Shown one piece after another: positions 1 through 6,382 of a stretch of 12,083 nt of DNA (position 1 is its first letter; each line of letters begins with the position of its first letter). The notes beneath the pieces were generated by a model that was not told the DNA's origin, made no database searches, and saw only the letters and a list, made by a program, of their open reading frames with translations. The stretch comes from Gemmatimonadota bacterium (GTDB lineage: Bacteria; Gemmatimonadota; Gemmatimonadetes; Gemmatimonadales; Gemmatimonadaceae). A program made the translations under genes and the position numbers. The stretch lies in the NCBI GenBank assembly GCA_031127185.1, contig JARIET010000056.1, positions 1 through 12,083 of the forward strand. The letters are read 5' to 3'.

Positions 1-534
1 TGCCAACATGGCGGCCCACCCCGGTGGGAACTGCGAATACGTCCGCGAGCCGATGTCCACCACATGGAGGACTGAGAAGAACTCGCGGGCGCTGTTGGTT
101 GGGGTGGAGAGCTGGCCGGTCGCATAGGTACGCGCCTGCAATACCTGGACGATCTCGTCGATCAATAGCGGGCGCGCGTCGAAGACGAACCACGCAATTG
201 CGATGTATGCGCCAAGGCAACAGAGCGCCACGCTCGCGTCAGCCCCCGTTGGATGCGACACCATCCATGCGCGCAGTGCCTCTGGTCGCACCCACAGTAT
301 TCGCTCCACGCGTCGACCCGAAAGAAGGGCAAACACCGCGGCGACCCCCGCGCAGATGAGTGTGCCGTAGCCCCACTCAACCCATCGCTGCGCGTATCCC
401 GGATCGGACAACCCGCCGGGAATCCACCCCGCAATCGGAAACAGGCCCAGCACCAGCAACACCACAGCCGCGCTGCACAACAGCACGCGCTCGGCGACCG
501 GCCCGTGGGTGGCAGGAGCCGGCCTGATGCTCAA
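1..534 (-). CDS. Partial membrane glycosyltransferase, GT39/ArnT-like (N-terminal 178 residues)
   Basis: An uninterrupted reading frame runs from a TTG at 534-532 off the left edge of the window. The protein has a short cytoplasmic N-terminus, a hydrophobic segment at about residues 17-39 (VLLCSAAVVLLVLGLF), another at 57-72 and a third at 102-118. These are followed by an acidic pair in LLIDEIVQVLQARTYATGQL (D126, E127), and the visible part ends in a YSQFPPGWA motif at 166-174. A DE pair in the first extracytoplasmic loop, QA..L..G.L after it and a PPG-type motif further on are typical of GT-C glycosyltransferases of the GT39 (protein mannosyltransferase/ArnT) group. These move a sugar from a polyprenyl-phosphate donor to an envelope acceptor; the acceptor here cannot be told. 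The TTG start overlaps the mnmG stop as TTGA, and a GGAG lies 11 bases upstream inside mnmG, so the two genes are probably co-transcribed and coupled. A GTG at residue 17 is an alternative start. The C-terminal part is outside the window. Confidence 0.72.
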   Translation of the reverse strand, partial: MSIRPAPATHGPVAERVLLCSAAVVLLVLGLFPIAGWIPGGLSDPGYAQRWVEWGYGTLICAGVAAVFALLSGRRVERILWVRPEALRAWMVSHPTGADASVALCCLGAYIAIAWFVFDARPLLIDEIVQVLQARTYATGQLSTPTNSAREFFSVLHVVDIGSRTYSQFPPGWAAMLA

Positions 535-2441
535 GGGGCGATCGACTCCGCGGGAACGCGCCGAGTTCGCGCGAGTTCAAGGACCAGGTTCTGCAGGTCC
601 GACGGACTCACTCCGGGAATCATCGCGGCTTGAGCGAGTGTGACCGGCCGCCGCACTTCGAGTTTGTGCCTGGCTTCGGTGCTCAAGGATCGCATGTCGG
701 CGAATCCGGTGTCGTGTGGGATCTGTACATCACCCAGCGACCGCAACCGTTCGGCCGCGTTGCGTTCGCGTACCATATATCCCGAATACTTGAGCTCGAG
801 TTCCACGCTGATCACCGCGTCGCGATCATCGCCAAGGGGAACGGCGGCGGCGTCAAGAAGCGCGGCGAGCGAGACGCCGTTGCGCCGCGTCAACTCCACA
901 ATCCGCATGGCGTGCGGGATAGCCGTCGAACCCGCCGCTCGCAGCACGGGTTCTGACGCATCGGGATCAATGCTGGTCTCGCGAGCTGCCCGGGTGATAC
1001 GATCTTCCGCGGATAGGCGTGCGTCCACGACGCACTGCTCCGCTTCGTCATAGAGGGCGAGTTCCATGGCGAGTGGAGCCAGGCGCCGAATCGCATTGTC
1101 CTGCCGCACGGTGAGACGGAATTCACTGCGAGAGGTGAACAGGCGATACGGTTCGTCTACACCGCGCGTGACCAGGTCGTCCACAAGCACGCCGATGTAC
1201 GAGTTCTCGCGGCCGAAAACGACCGGATCGAGTTCCGCAACCCGCCGCCCTGCGTTGATTCCTGCAACGACACCCTGTGCTGCGGCTTCTTCATAGCCGG
1301 TGGTTCCGTTCACCTGGCCGGCGAAAAAGAGTCCGGGAATCCGGCGTGATTCGAGTGACGGATACAGACCGGTCGGATCGTAGTAGTCATACTCAATCGC
1401 ATATCCCGGCCGCGTCATTTCCACCTGCTCGAGGCCCGGCACGGTCCGCAGCATGGTCACCTGGACGTCGGGCGGCAACGAGGTGGAGAGACCGTTGACG
1501 TACATCTCGGTGGTGCTCAGCCCCTCGGGCTCGAGGAACACCTGATGGCGGGCGGCGTCGGGAAAACGCAGCACCTTGTCTTCGATTGACGGACAGTATC
1601 GCGGACCGCGTGCGCCAATGACTCCGCCGTACATCGCCGAGCGGGTAAGGTTGTCAGCGACAACCTGTTTCGTGGCGTCACTGCTCCATCCCAGCCAGCA
1701 CGGTTCCTGTGGGAGTGGGTCCACACGTGAGCCAAACCGGGACCACTGAAAATCGAAAGCGTCGCGCTCACTGTCCTGCCGGGTGAGCAGCTCCCGGTTG
1801 ATGGTTCGGCCGTCGATACGCGGAGGTGTACCCGTCTTGAAGCGCGCCGTGGTGAACCCGCGTTCCTGGAGCTGTTGTGCGAGTTCTGTGGAAGGAGGTT
1901 CTCCCGCACGTCCGCCAGGCGAGCAAATCTCCGTGCCGATATAGATCTGACCGCGAAGGAATGTGCCGGTCGCAACAACAACCGCTCGGGCGCTGAAGAT
2001 CGCGCCATCGAGCGTACGAACCCCGACCACCGCGCCATCCGGGCCGAACACCAGCGCTCCAACGGTCGCACTGACGAGAGTGATTCCCTCGATATCCGCG
2101 AGGAGGTCCTGAACCGACTGCCGGTACAGCGCTCGGTCACATTGCGCCCGCGGCGCCCAGACCGCCGGTCCCTTTCCGCGGTTCAGCATCCGGAACTGAA
2201 TTGCCGCGCGGTCGGTTGCGCGCCCCATGATGCCGCCCAACGCATCGACTTCACGTGCGACAGTGCCCTTCGCGATTCCGCCGATCGCCGGATTGCAAGA
2301 CATGGTACCAATCGTCTGGACGCTACTCGAGATGAGTCCGACACGTGACGCGCCGGCCCTGAGGGCGGCCACGGCGGATTCCACGCCGGCGTGCCCGCCA
2401 CCAATGACGATCACATCGAATGTCCTGCTTGCCACAGTCAT
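531..2441 (-). CDS. mnmG: tRNA uridine-5-carboxymethylaminomethyl(34) synthesis enzyme MnmG (GidA)
   Basis: With MnmE, MnmG uses FAD and methylene-tetrahydrofolate to build the (carboxymethyl)aminomethyl group on C5 of wobble uridine 34 in several tRNAs, in the cytoplasm. The product is 636 residues, close to the family norm of about 620-630. The N-terminal Rossmann FAD-binding motif is VIGGGHAGVE (residues 12-21). CNPAIGGIAKG (49-59), GTFLRGQIYIG (159-169), the first family signature around GPRYCPSIEDK (279-289) and the second around GQVNGTTGYEEAAAQG (375-390) are all present. The C-terminal MnmE/tRNA-binding region contains YSGYMVRER (552-560). I chose the ATG at 2441 because it places the FAD motif at the usual distance from the N-terminus. 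An in-frame GTG at 2477 would add 12 residues that do not look like the family and would overlap the divergent gene. There is no clear Shine-Dalgarno. The usual rsmG/parAB neighbours are absent; a membrane glycosyltransferase follows instead. Confidence 0.97.
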   Translation of the reverse strand: MTVASRTFDVIVIGGGHAGVESAVAALRAGASRVGLISSSVQTIGTMSCNPAIGGIAKGTVAREVDALGGIMGRATDRAAIQFRMLNRGKGPAVWAPRAQCDRALYRQSVQDLLADIEGITLVSATVGALVFGPDGAVVGVRTLDGAIFSARAVVVATGTFLRGQIYIGTEICSPGGRAGEPPSTELAQQLQERGFTTARFKTGTPPRIDGRTINRELLTRQDSERDAFDFQWSRFGSRVDPLPQEPCWLGWSSDATKQVVADNLTRSAMYGGVIGARGPRYCPSIEDKVLRFPDAARHQVFLEPEGLSTTEMYVNGLSTSLPPDVQVTMLRTVPGLEQVEMTRPGYAIEYDYYDPTGLYPSLESRRIPGLFFAGQVNGTTGYEEAAAQGVVAGINAGRRVAELDPVVFGRENSYIGVLVDDLVTRGVDEPYRLFTSRSEFRLTVRQDNAIRRLAPLAMELALYDEAEQCVVDARLSAEDRITRAARETSIDPDASEPVLRAAGSTAIPHAMRIVELTRRNGVSLAALLDAAAVPLGDDRDAVISVELELKYSGYMVRERNAAERLRSLGDVQIPHDTGFADMRSLSTEARHKLEVRRPVTLAQAAMIPGVSPSDLQNLVLELARTRRVPAESIAP

Positions 2442-2458
2442 CGCATTACCCGTATCGT
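2429..2458 (+). promoter_or_regulatory. Candidate promoter for a leaderless transcript of the 2465 gene
   Basis: TTGCCA (2429-2434), an 18-base spacer and TATCGT (2453-2458) form a sigma-70-like promoter. The -10 element ends exactly six bases before the ATG at 2465, which would place the transcription start at or next to the start codon. No Shine-Dalgarno precedes that ATG, which fits leaderless initiation. The element lies partly inside the 5' end of mnmG on the other strand. It is inferred from spacing only. Confidence 0.4.
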
Positions 2459-2464
2459 GCCGAT

Positions 2465-2755
2465 ATGCCAATCCCACTGATGAACAGCGCGCCGACCCTG
2501 CTGGTCCGGCGTGACGCCTTCGAACGTGCCGGACTCTCCCGTGCGTCCATTGATCGCGCCCTCACGCTCACGGACGAAGAGTTCCGCGTGGAGCGCGATC
2601 TTGTGGCGATCGGGCCCATTTATTCCGACGACGGCCTCACAGCGCTCGTGCAGGCGTTCGAGGAAGCGGGACTCGTGTTCTATGAAGACTTCTTTGAACT
2701 GAGTGGGAACTGGCCCGACTGGCTTTCGCTGCTTGCTGCGTCTCGCGCCGGCTGA
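2465..2755 (+). CDS. Small acidic conserved-looking hypothetical protein
   Basis: This 96-residue soluble protein has no signal peptide or membrane segment and is rich in Asp and Glu. Its middle and end (TDEEFRVERDLVAIGPIYSD at 36-55, YEDFFELSGNWPDWL at 73-87) look like a compact alternating alpha/beta domain. I do not recognise a characterised family, though the FELSGNWPDW tail resembles hypothetical proteins I associate with Gemmatimonadota. The ATG at 2465 is preferred over an upstream in-frame start at 2420, which would lie inside mnmG, because a promoter-like TATCGT sits six bases before it. The next ATG, at 2480, also lacks a Shine-Dalgarno. The gene is divergent from mnmG (23 bases between starts) and convergent with the dienelactone-hydrolase gene (32 bases between ends). 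No function is assigned. Confidence 0.7.
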   Translation: MPIPLMNSAPTLLVRRDAFERAGLSRASIDRALTLTDEEFRVERDLVAIGPIYSDDGLTALVQAFEEAGLVFYEDFFELSGNWPDWLSLLAASRAG

Positions 2756-2787
2756 ACGTGTGATCGCCCAAACGGCGAAGCAGTGCT

Positions 2788-3807
2788 TCACTTGTTGAGG
2801 TGCTTCCGGAGGAAGGCAATGGTCTTGGGCCACGCGTCCTTCGCCGCCGCCAGGTTTGCCAGACCTGCGTCTGCGTTGTTTCCCGTGGCGGGATCGTCCT
2901 GTGCCCGCAGGAACCCGTGGATGGCGCCCTCATAGTTTGTTCCGGAATACTCTTTTCGCATTGCCTTCATGGCCGAATCAATGGCAGGCATCATGGCGCC
3001 GATTCGCGCATCACGAGACCCATTGAGAAGCATGACCGGGACGTTGATCTTGGCGAGCGAATCGAATGCAACGGTTGCGGGGATTGCGGGAGTTGTCGCC
3101 GTCGCCGCTGTTCCCGGATTCGTGTACGGAGCGCCGTAGAACGCGACTCCGCCGGAGAATCCCTGCACTCCACCGTGGACCGCATGGCCAAACACGGCGG
3201 TACCGCCCCAGCAATACCCGATCACCGCATACCGCTGCTCGGCTGATGGGAGTGTCATGGCGTAGTTGGCCGCCGCGACGATGGCGCGGTTCTTCTCTGC
3301 GGCATCGACACCGCGAATCAATCCACTCGCAATATTGCCCGACAGCTCTTCTGTGCTCGGTCCACCGCGGGCGCGCGATACGAAGTCGGGAGCAATCGCA
3401 ATGAACCCGTCGGCCGCAACCTGATCGGCTACCGAGCGCACCCACGACGACAACCCAAAGATCTCATGGATGACGACCACAACCGCAGCCTTCTCGCGGC
3501 GAACCGGGTAGACGACCCAGGCCATCAAGGAGTCGGCGGACCCGGGAGTCCACGCAATCTTGACCCACTCACCGTGGCGCGGACTCGCCGCCAGCCGAGC
3601 TGCGGCAGTCGCAGCGCTGGCTGGAATTCCCTGCACGCCTTGAGCGGACGGACCCGTGCGCGGCGCGACCGAATTGAGGCGAAGATCGGCGCTCTGCATG
3701 TGCGAGACGTGATCGTCTGCCGCAGGTGTGCGAGCTGGCTTCCATTGCTGCACGGTACATGCGGAGAGAAGCGTGGCGGCCGCCACACCAACGACGCGAA
3801 GGTTCAT
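2788..3807 (-). CDS. Dienelactone hydrolase family protein, predicted lipoprotein
   Basis: A 339-residue alpha/beta hydrolase of the dienelactone hydrolase (DLH) family. The first 17 residues form a lipoprotein signal with lipobox LLSAC, so Cys17 would be the lipidated residue and the enzyme would sit on the periplasmic or outer face of a membrane. A low-complexity Ala/Pro linker follows to about residue 80. The hydrolase domain has VVVVIHEIFGLSSW (109-122) with the family Glu115, the nucleophile elbow GYCWGG with Cys199, Asp266 in NGSRDARIG, and His297 in GAIHGF, giving the Cys-Asp-His triad of DLH. An Ala/Thr/Pro-rich insert at about 229-246 separates PYTNPG from the last core strands. Classical DLH opens 4-carboxymethylenebutenolide, but many homologues act on other lactones or esters, so the substrate is open. 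The gene lies 43 bases downstream of the gene ending at 3851 on the same strand and may share its transcript. The ATG start has no strong Shine-Dalgarno but gives an ideal lipoprotein signal. Confidence 0.9.
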   Translation of the reverse strand: MNLRVVGVAAATLLSACTVQQWKPARTPAADDHVSHMQSADLRLNSVAPRTGPSAQGVQGIPASAATAAARLAASPRHGEWVKIAWTPGSADSLMAWVVYPVRREKAAVVVVIHEIFGLSSWVRSVADQVAADGFIAIAPDFVSRARGGPSTEELSGNIASGLIRGVDAAEKNRAIVAAANYAMTLPSAEQRYAVIGYCWGGTAVFGHAVHGGVQGFSGGVAFYGAPYTNPGTAATATTPAIPATVAFDSLAKINVPVMLLNGSRDARIGAMMPAIDSAMKAMRKEYSGTNYEGAIHGFLRAQDDPATGNNADAGLANLAAAKDAWPKTIAFLRKHLNK

Positions 3808-3824
3808 CTGGGGGCCCGGAGCTG

Positions 3825-3846
3825 GAGACGCCTCAAGCTACGTCTC
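3825..3846. repeat. Short inverted repeat between the 3851 and 2788 genes
   Basis: GAGACG (3825-3830) and CGTCTC (3841-3846) are perfect 6-base arms around a 10-base loop, in the 43-base gap between two same-strand genes. No T-run follows on the minus strand, so it is not a standard intrinsic terminator. It could be a small processing hairpin or operator, or chance. Confidence 0.3.
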
Positions 3847-3850
3847 AGTC

Positions 3851-4753
3851 CTAGGGCAGGCGAGTCCGTATCGCGGTTTCGTAGCCGGACCTCGACAGCA
3901 CGCGGTAGGAGAGGCTTTCCAGGGCTACCACCTCACTCTGTTCGCGAATCTGAGCAAACTCGCCGACCCCGCGGACGCTGGTGACAAGGTTCACTGCGGC
4001 GCCGCCGACGCGCAACGCAACGCACGGCACCGCGCGAATCAGCGCCGCGTCAAAGGCGAACTCGGGCCGAACTGCGACTCCGCGGGGCACAGCGCCCACG
4101 GCGGTCAGGACCTGTGACACAGAGCGGGCGAACCGGGGGTCGAGGTCAACCGCGAGGTCAACAGATTCCGCCCGCAGGATCTGGCCGTGAAACACGCCCG
4201 CCAGCTGGCCAACAAACACGAACGGAACTCCGGCTTCAGTCAGCGCAGAAGACAGCTGCACCGGCGCAATGACCGAGGCAACTGAGGGGTCAATCGAGTG
4301 GATTGAGGCAAATGCCGCTTGAAGGCGGAGTGCAGCGTCGGCCATAGGCGGCGTGTTTGTGCTAGTTCCACCTCGCAGGTTCCCCTCGCTCGGCGCTCGC
4401 TGCCGACGGGGTCGACCACGGGGCCTCGGGGTGGCCAGATGCATTGCAGCAGCAATCGCCAGGGCAGCGCCATCGCGAAATCGGCCGAGCTCAACGGAGA
4501 CAGCCACTGTATCATCAGCGGTCGCTCGCAAACGAACACGCGTCGCGGCCCGCTCCGGACCAAGGAGTGCGTCAGCAGCTTTCACCGCATCAGCAAGAGG
4601 AACGCCAACACCCGAGCCGAGGTGATGGGCCAGACGCCACCAGACGGCGTCATCAAAAGTGCGCCCGAGAGGGCGCCCGACCCGCGACGACGAGTTGTAG
4701 AGCCACTTGATGTCGCAGCCAACAGCAATCGATAGTGCCAGGTCGGAAAGCAA
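3851..4753 (-). CDS. Putative DNA-binding domain fused to a degenerate nucleotidyltransferase-fold domain
   Basis: The predicted product is 300 residues. Residues 1-65 (GCDIKWLYNSSSRVGRPLGR, then a helical stretch to DALLG) look like a small helical, possibly HTH-type DNA-binding domain; that call is weak. About 66-107 forms a second small region (RVRLRATADDTVAVSVELGR), followed by a basic linker (PRPRGRPRRQRAP, 109-121). Residues 165-300 resemble AbiEii/MNT-type nucleotidyltransferases: FVFVGQLAGVFHG (178-190), ESVDLAVD (196-203) and VNLVTSVRGVGEF (254-266). Active nucleotidyltransferases have GG, D-x-D and a third Asp here; this protein has GQ, S197-V-D199 and Asn255. It also stops where the family's usual Lys/Arg-rich C-terminal helix would continue. 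It is therefore probably not an active nucleotidyltransferase and may be a regulator or antitoxin-like protein. The only start that fits the frame is a TTG at 4753, with GAG 6 bases upstream; a TAA stop lies about 36 bases further upstream in frame. Confidence 0.6.
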   Translation of the reverse strand: MLSDLALSIAVGCDIKWLYNSSSRVGRPLGRTFDDAVWWRLAHHLGSGVGVPLADAVKAADALLGPERAATRVRLRATADDTVAVSVELGRFRDGAALAIAAAMHLATPRPRGRPRRQRAPSEGNLRGGTSTNTPPMADAALRLQAAFASIHSIDPSVASVIAPVQLSSALTEAGVPFVFVGQLAGVFHGQILRAESVDLAVDLDPRFARSVSQVLTAVGAVPRGVAVRPEFAFDAALIRAVPCVALRVGGAAVNLVTSVRGVGEFAQIREQSEVVALESLSYRVLSRSGYETAIRTRLP

Positions 4754-4898
4754 ACGACACTCACAATGAAGGCGGCTTATACTTTATGCCACTTTTACAA
4801 AGCATACAATACACAAACAACATATTTTTTCAAGAATGTTTATAACTGTGACATACATTCCGATACTTTAGGTACATTATCAGGACACTATAGCGCCA
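4754..4898. promoter_or_regulatory. AT-rich intergenic control region upstream of the 3851-4753 gene
   Basis: This 145-base gap is far more AT-rich than its surroundings: 4801-4860 has 16 G or C in 60 bases. On the minus strand a TATAAG (complement of 4776-4781) is a reasonable -10 for the gene starting at 4753, giving a leader of about 16 bases, but no convincing -35 is placed 16-18 bases before it. The part near 4899 is the 3' flank of the hydrolase gene and holds a CTATA/TATAG inverted repeat (4888-4904) that overlaps the stop codon. I see no ORF or RNA gene in it. Confidence 0.5.
4834..4860. repeat. 27-base imperfect palindrome, candidate operator
   Basis: The outer arms GAATGT (4834-4839) and ACATTC (4855-4860) are perfectly complementary. 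Four of the seven inner symmetric positions also match, so 10 of 13 paired positions are symmetric about base 4847. The size and symmetry suit a dimeric DNA-binding protein, and the neighbouring gene encodes a possible one. It lies about 80 bases upstream of that gene's start. No consensus is known to me. Confidence 0.4.
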
Positions 4899-5885
4899 TT
4901 ATAGGACCTTAGTGTGAGGTTGATGAACTTTAGCAAAAAATTCAACGACTCGAGCCTCCATATAGTACGTCGCCGGCCACAGTGACCCCTCAACCCACCC
5001 AACATGGCCCCCACGCTCCGAAAAATCACACACGATCGATGGGTTGGAGGCCGCAATCCGGCCGGCGTCGCGCAGCACGTCGGGCGGAACGAAGGGATCG
5101 TCAAACGCACTGAACAGAAGCGTCGGAACTTGAATACCCGACAGATAATGAATTGAGCTTGATCGTTCGTAGTAGTCAGCCGCGTCTAGAAACCCATGAA
5201 GGGGAGCAGTAGCAGCATCGTCGAACTCCCAAAAGGTTGTCGCGGCGCGAATTCGGTGATCATCCATCCGCCCCGGAAACTGCCTGGCCTTTGCCAGGGC
5301 CTTTGTCTTCAGGGTCTGCAGGAAGTGCGCGGCGTAAAGCCTTGAGAATCCAAGCTCGAGATACCGCGACCCTCTCGCCAAATCAAATGGCACACTAACG
5401 GCCGCGGCGCCAGTCACCATCGTCGTAGCCTGGGACCGCTCACCGAGCCACTTGAGCAACACGTTGCCGCCGAGCGACACGCCGCAGATGAAGAGAGGGC
5501 TCAGCGGTGACTCCGCGTGTAGTCGCCGGACAATGAAATCAAGATCCGTGGTTTCGCCCGAGTGGTACAGCCGTGGCGCCGAGTTGAGCTGGCCGTCACA
5601 ACTTCGAAAGAGCATCAAGGTGCCTGTCCACCCACGTGCTTGCGCCTGCGCCAACAGCCCATGTGCGTACTTCGCACCAATTGTTCCCTCGAGCCCGTGA
5701 AGTATCAGGATCTGCTGAACGGATGCCGCGGGCCTTCCCATCCGCGCGAGAGTGAGGTGGTCACCATCCGGCGTCTCGACGCATTCCACCCGGTCGTGCA
5801 TGCGCTTCTGGCGCCGCGCCTTCTTTCCCCATATGGTCGGTAAATGCGGCCCAGGAAGGAGCCAGCTCGGCTCAAACGGTCTCAC
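4899..5885 (-). CDS. YheT-family alpha/beta hydrolase (COG0429)
   Basis: From a GTG at 5885 the product is 328 residues, close to E. coli YheT (about 340). The family opening RPFEPSWLLPGPHLPTIWG is residues 2-20. The oxyanion/turn motif is LHGLEG (62-67), followed by MLFRSCDGQLN (91-101) and RLYHSGETTDLDF (105-117). The nucleophile elbow is GVSLGG with Ser137, then DDPF (262-265) for the acid and GGHVG with His294, completing a Ser-Asp-His triad. The YheT/ABHD1-3 group are poorly characterised cytoplasmic esterases. The usual FRGCSGE is FRSCDGQ here. The frame stays open back to an ATG at 6047, but those 54 residues overlap the divergent ArsC-like gene and do not resemble the family; a TTG at 5927 is the other option. 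GGGA lies five bases before the chosen GTG. The AT-rich region follows its TAA stop. Confidence 0.9.
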   Translation of the reverse strand: MRPFEPSWLLPGPHLPTIWGKKARRQKRMHDRVECVETPDGDHLTLARMGRPAASVQQILILHGLEGTIGAKYAHGLLAQAQARGWTGTLMLFRSCDGQLNSAPRLYHSGETTDLDFIVRRLHAESPLSPLFICGVSLGGNVLLKWLGERSQATTMVTGAAAVSVPFDLARGSRYLELGFSRLYAAHFLQTLKTKALAKARQFPGRMDDHRIRAATTFWEFDDAATAPLHGFLDAADYYERSSSIHYLSGIQVPTLLFSAFDDPFVPPDVLRDAGRIAASNPSIVCDFSERGGHVGWVEGSLWPATYYMEARVVEFFAKVHQPHTKVL

Positions 5886-6011
5886 GAGATCCCACGAGTT
5901 GTCCGTGTAAGGGGCAAAGTTCGACAACGCGGCGTGTGACAGCTTACGCGGCCCACCTGCGGGATAGTAGTATGCCGCCGAGTACTTTGTAGTGCGGTTT
6001 GTCGGGACACT

Positions 6012-6015
6012 GGAG
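6012..6015 (+). promoter_or_regulatory. Ribosome binding site that sets the start of the ArsC-like gene
   Basis: GGAG at 6012-6015 is seven bases before the GTG at 6023. This decides the start over the upstream in-frame TTG at 5999 and gives a protein beginning directly at the first beta strand of the fold. Confidence 0.6.
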
Positions 6016-6022
6016 CCCAGGC

Positions 6023-6382
6023 GTGGAAGTGCAAGTCTTCGGCACACAAAAGAATCAGGACACGCGCAAGGCCCTGCGGTTCTTCAGCGAACGCCGAATC
6101 CGCGTGCACTTTGTCGATCTCAAGGAACGCGCGGCGAGTCGCGGCGAGTTGACGCGATTCGTGCAGAAATTCGGAGTGGGCGCACTGATTGACAAAGACT
6201 CCGCTCGCTACCGCGACCTCGGCCTTGGTGTCGTCCGGTATTCAGATGAACGCTGGCTTGATTGTCTCTGCGACGAACCGCTCGTGTTGCGTCAACCACT
6301 GACGCGCTTTGGCGCGAAACTGACGATCGGCTACGCAGACGCGGACTGGAAGGCGTGGATTGAAGCGGAGCGAAAGGCGTGA
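6023..6382 (+). CDS. ArsC/Spx-family thioredoxin-fold protein lacking the active-site cysteines
   Basis: This 119-residue protein matches the ArsC/Spx family in length and order: an N-terminal strand, FGTQKNQDTRKALRFF (6-21), RRIRVHFVDLKER (24-36), GELTRFVQKFGV (41-52), LIDKDSARYRDLGL (55-68), and a C-terminal PLVLRQPLTRFGAKLTIGY (86-104). Aligned with Spx, the redox CxxC becomes N11-Q-D-T14, so neither catalytic Cys is present. The only cysteines are C81 and C83 (DCLCDEP). It is therefore unlikely to be an arsenate reductase. A regulatory or binding role is possible, but which is unknown. The gene ends in a GTGA overlap with the TerC-family gene, so the two are translated together. Automated annotation would probably say arsenate reductase, which the residues do not support. 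Confidence 0.85.
   Translation: MEVQVFGTQKNQDTRKALRFFSERRIRVHFVDLKERAASRGELTRFVQKFGVGALIDKDSARYRDLGLGVVRYSDERWLDCLCDEPLVLRQPLTRFGAKLTIGYADADWKAWIEAERKA

Noticed and set aside
2777..2789. GAAGC-AGT-GCTTC hairpin between convergent genes
   Set aside because: The stem is only five base pairs, overlaps a stop codon and has no T-run; not supported as a terminator.
4847..4854. TGTGACAT here matches ATGTCACA (other strand) at 11467-11474, near both regulatory-type genes
   Set aside because: An eight-base match between two AT-rich regions of this size is expected by chance about as often as not; not enough for a shared operator.
5886..6047. N-terminal extension of the YheT hydrolase frame to an ATG at 6047
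   Set aside because: The extra residues overlap the well-supported divergent gene at 6023, do not resemble the family, and make the protein longer than usual.
6250..6379. yybP-ykoY manganese riboswitch before terC
   Set aside because: This stretch is coding sequence of the ArsC-like gene that overlaps terC; no room for an untranslated riboswitch.
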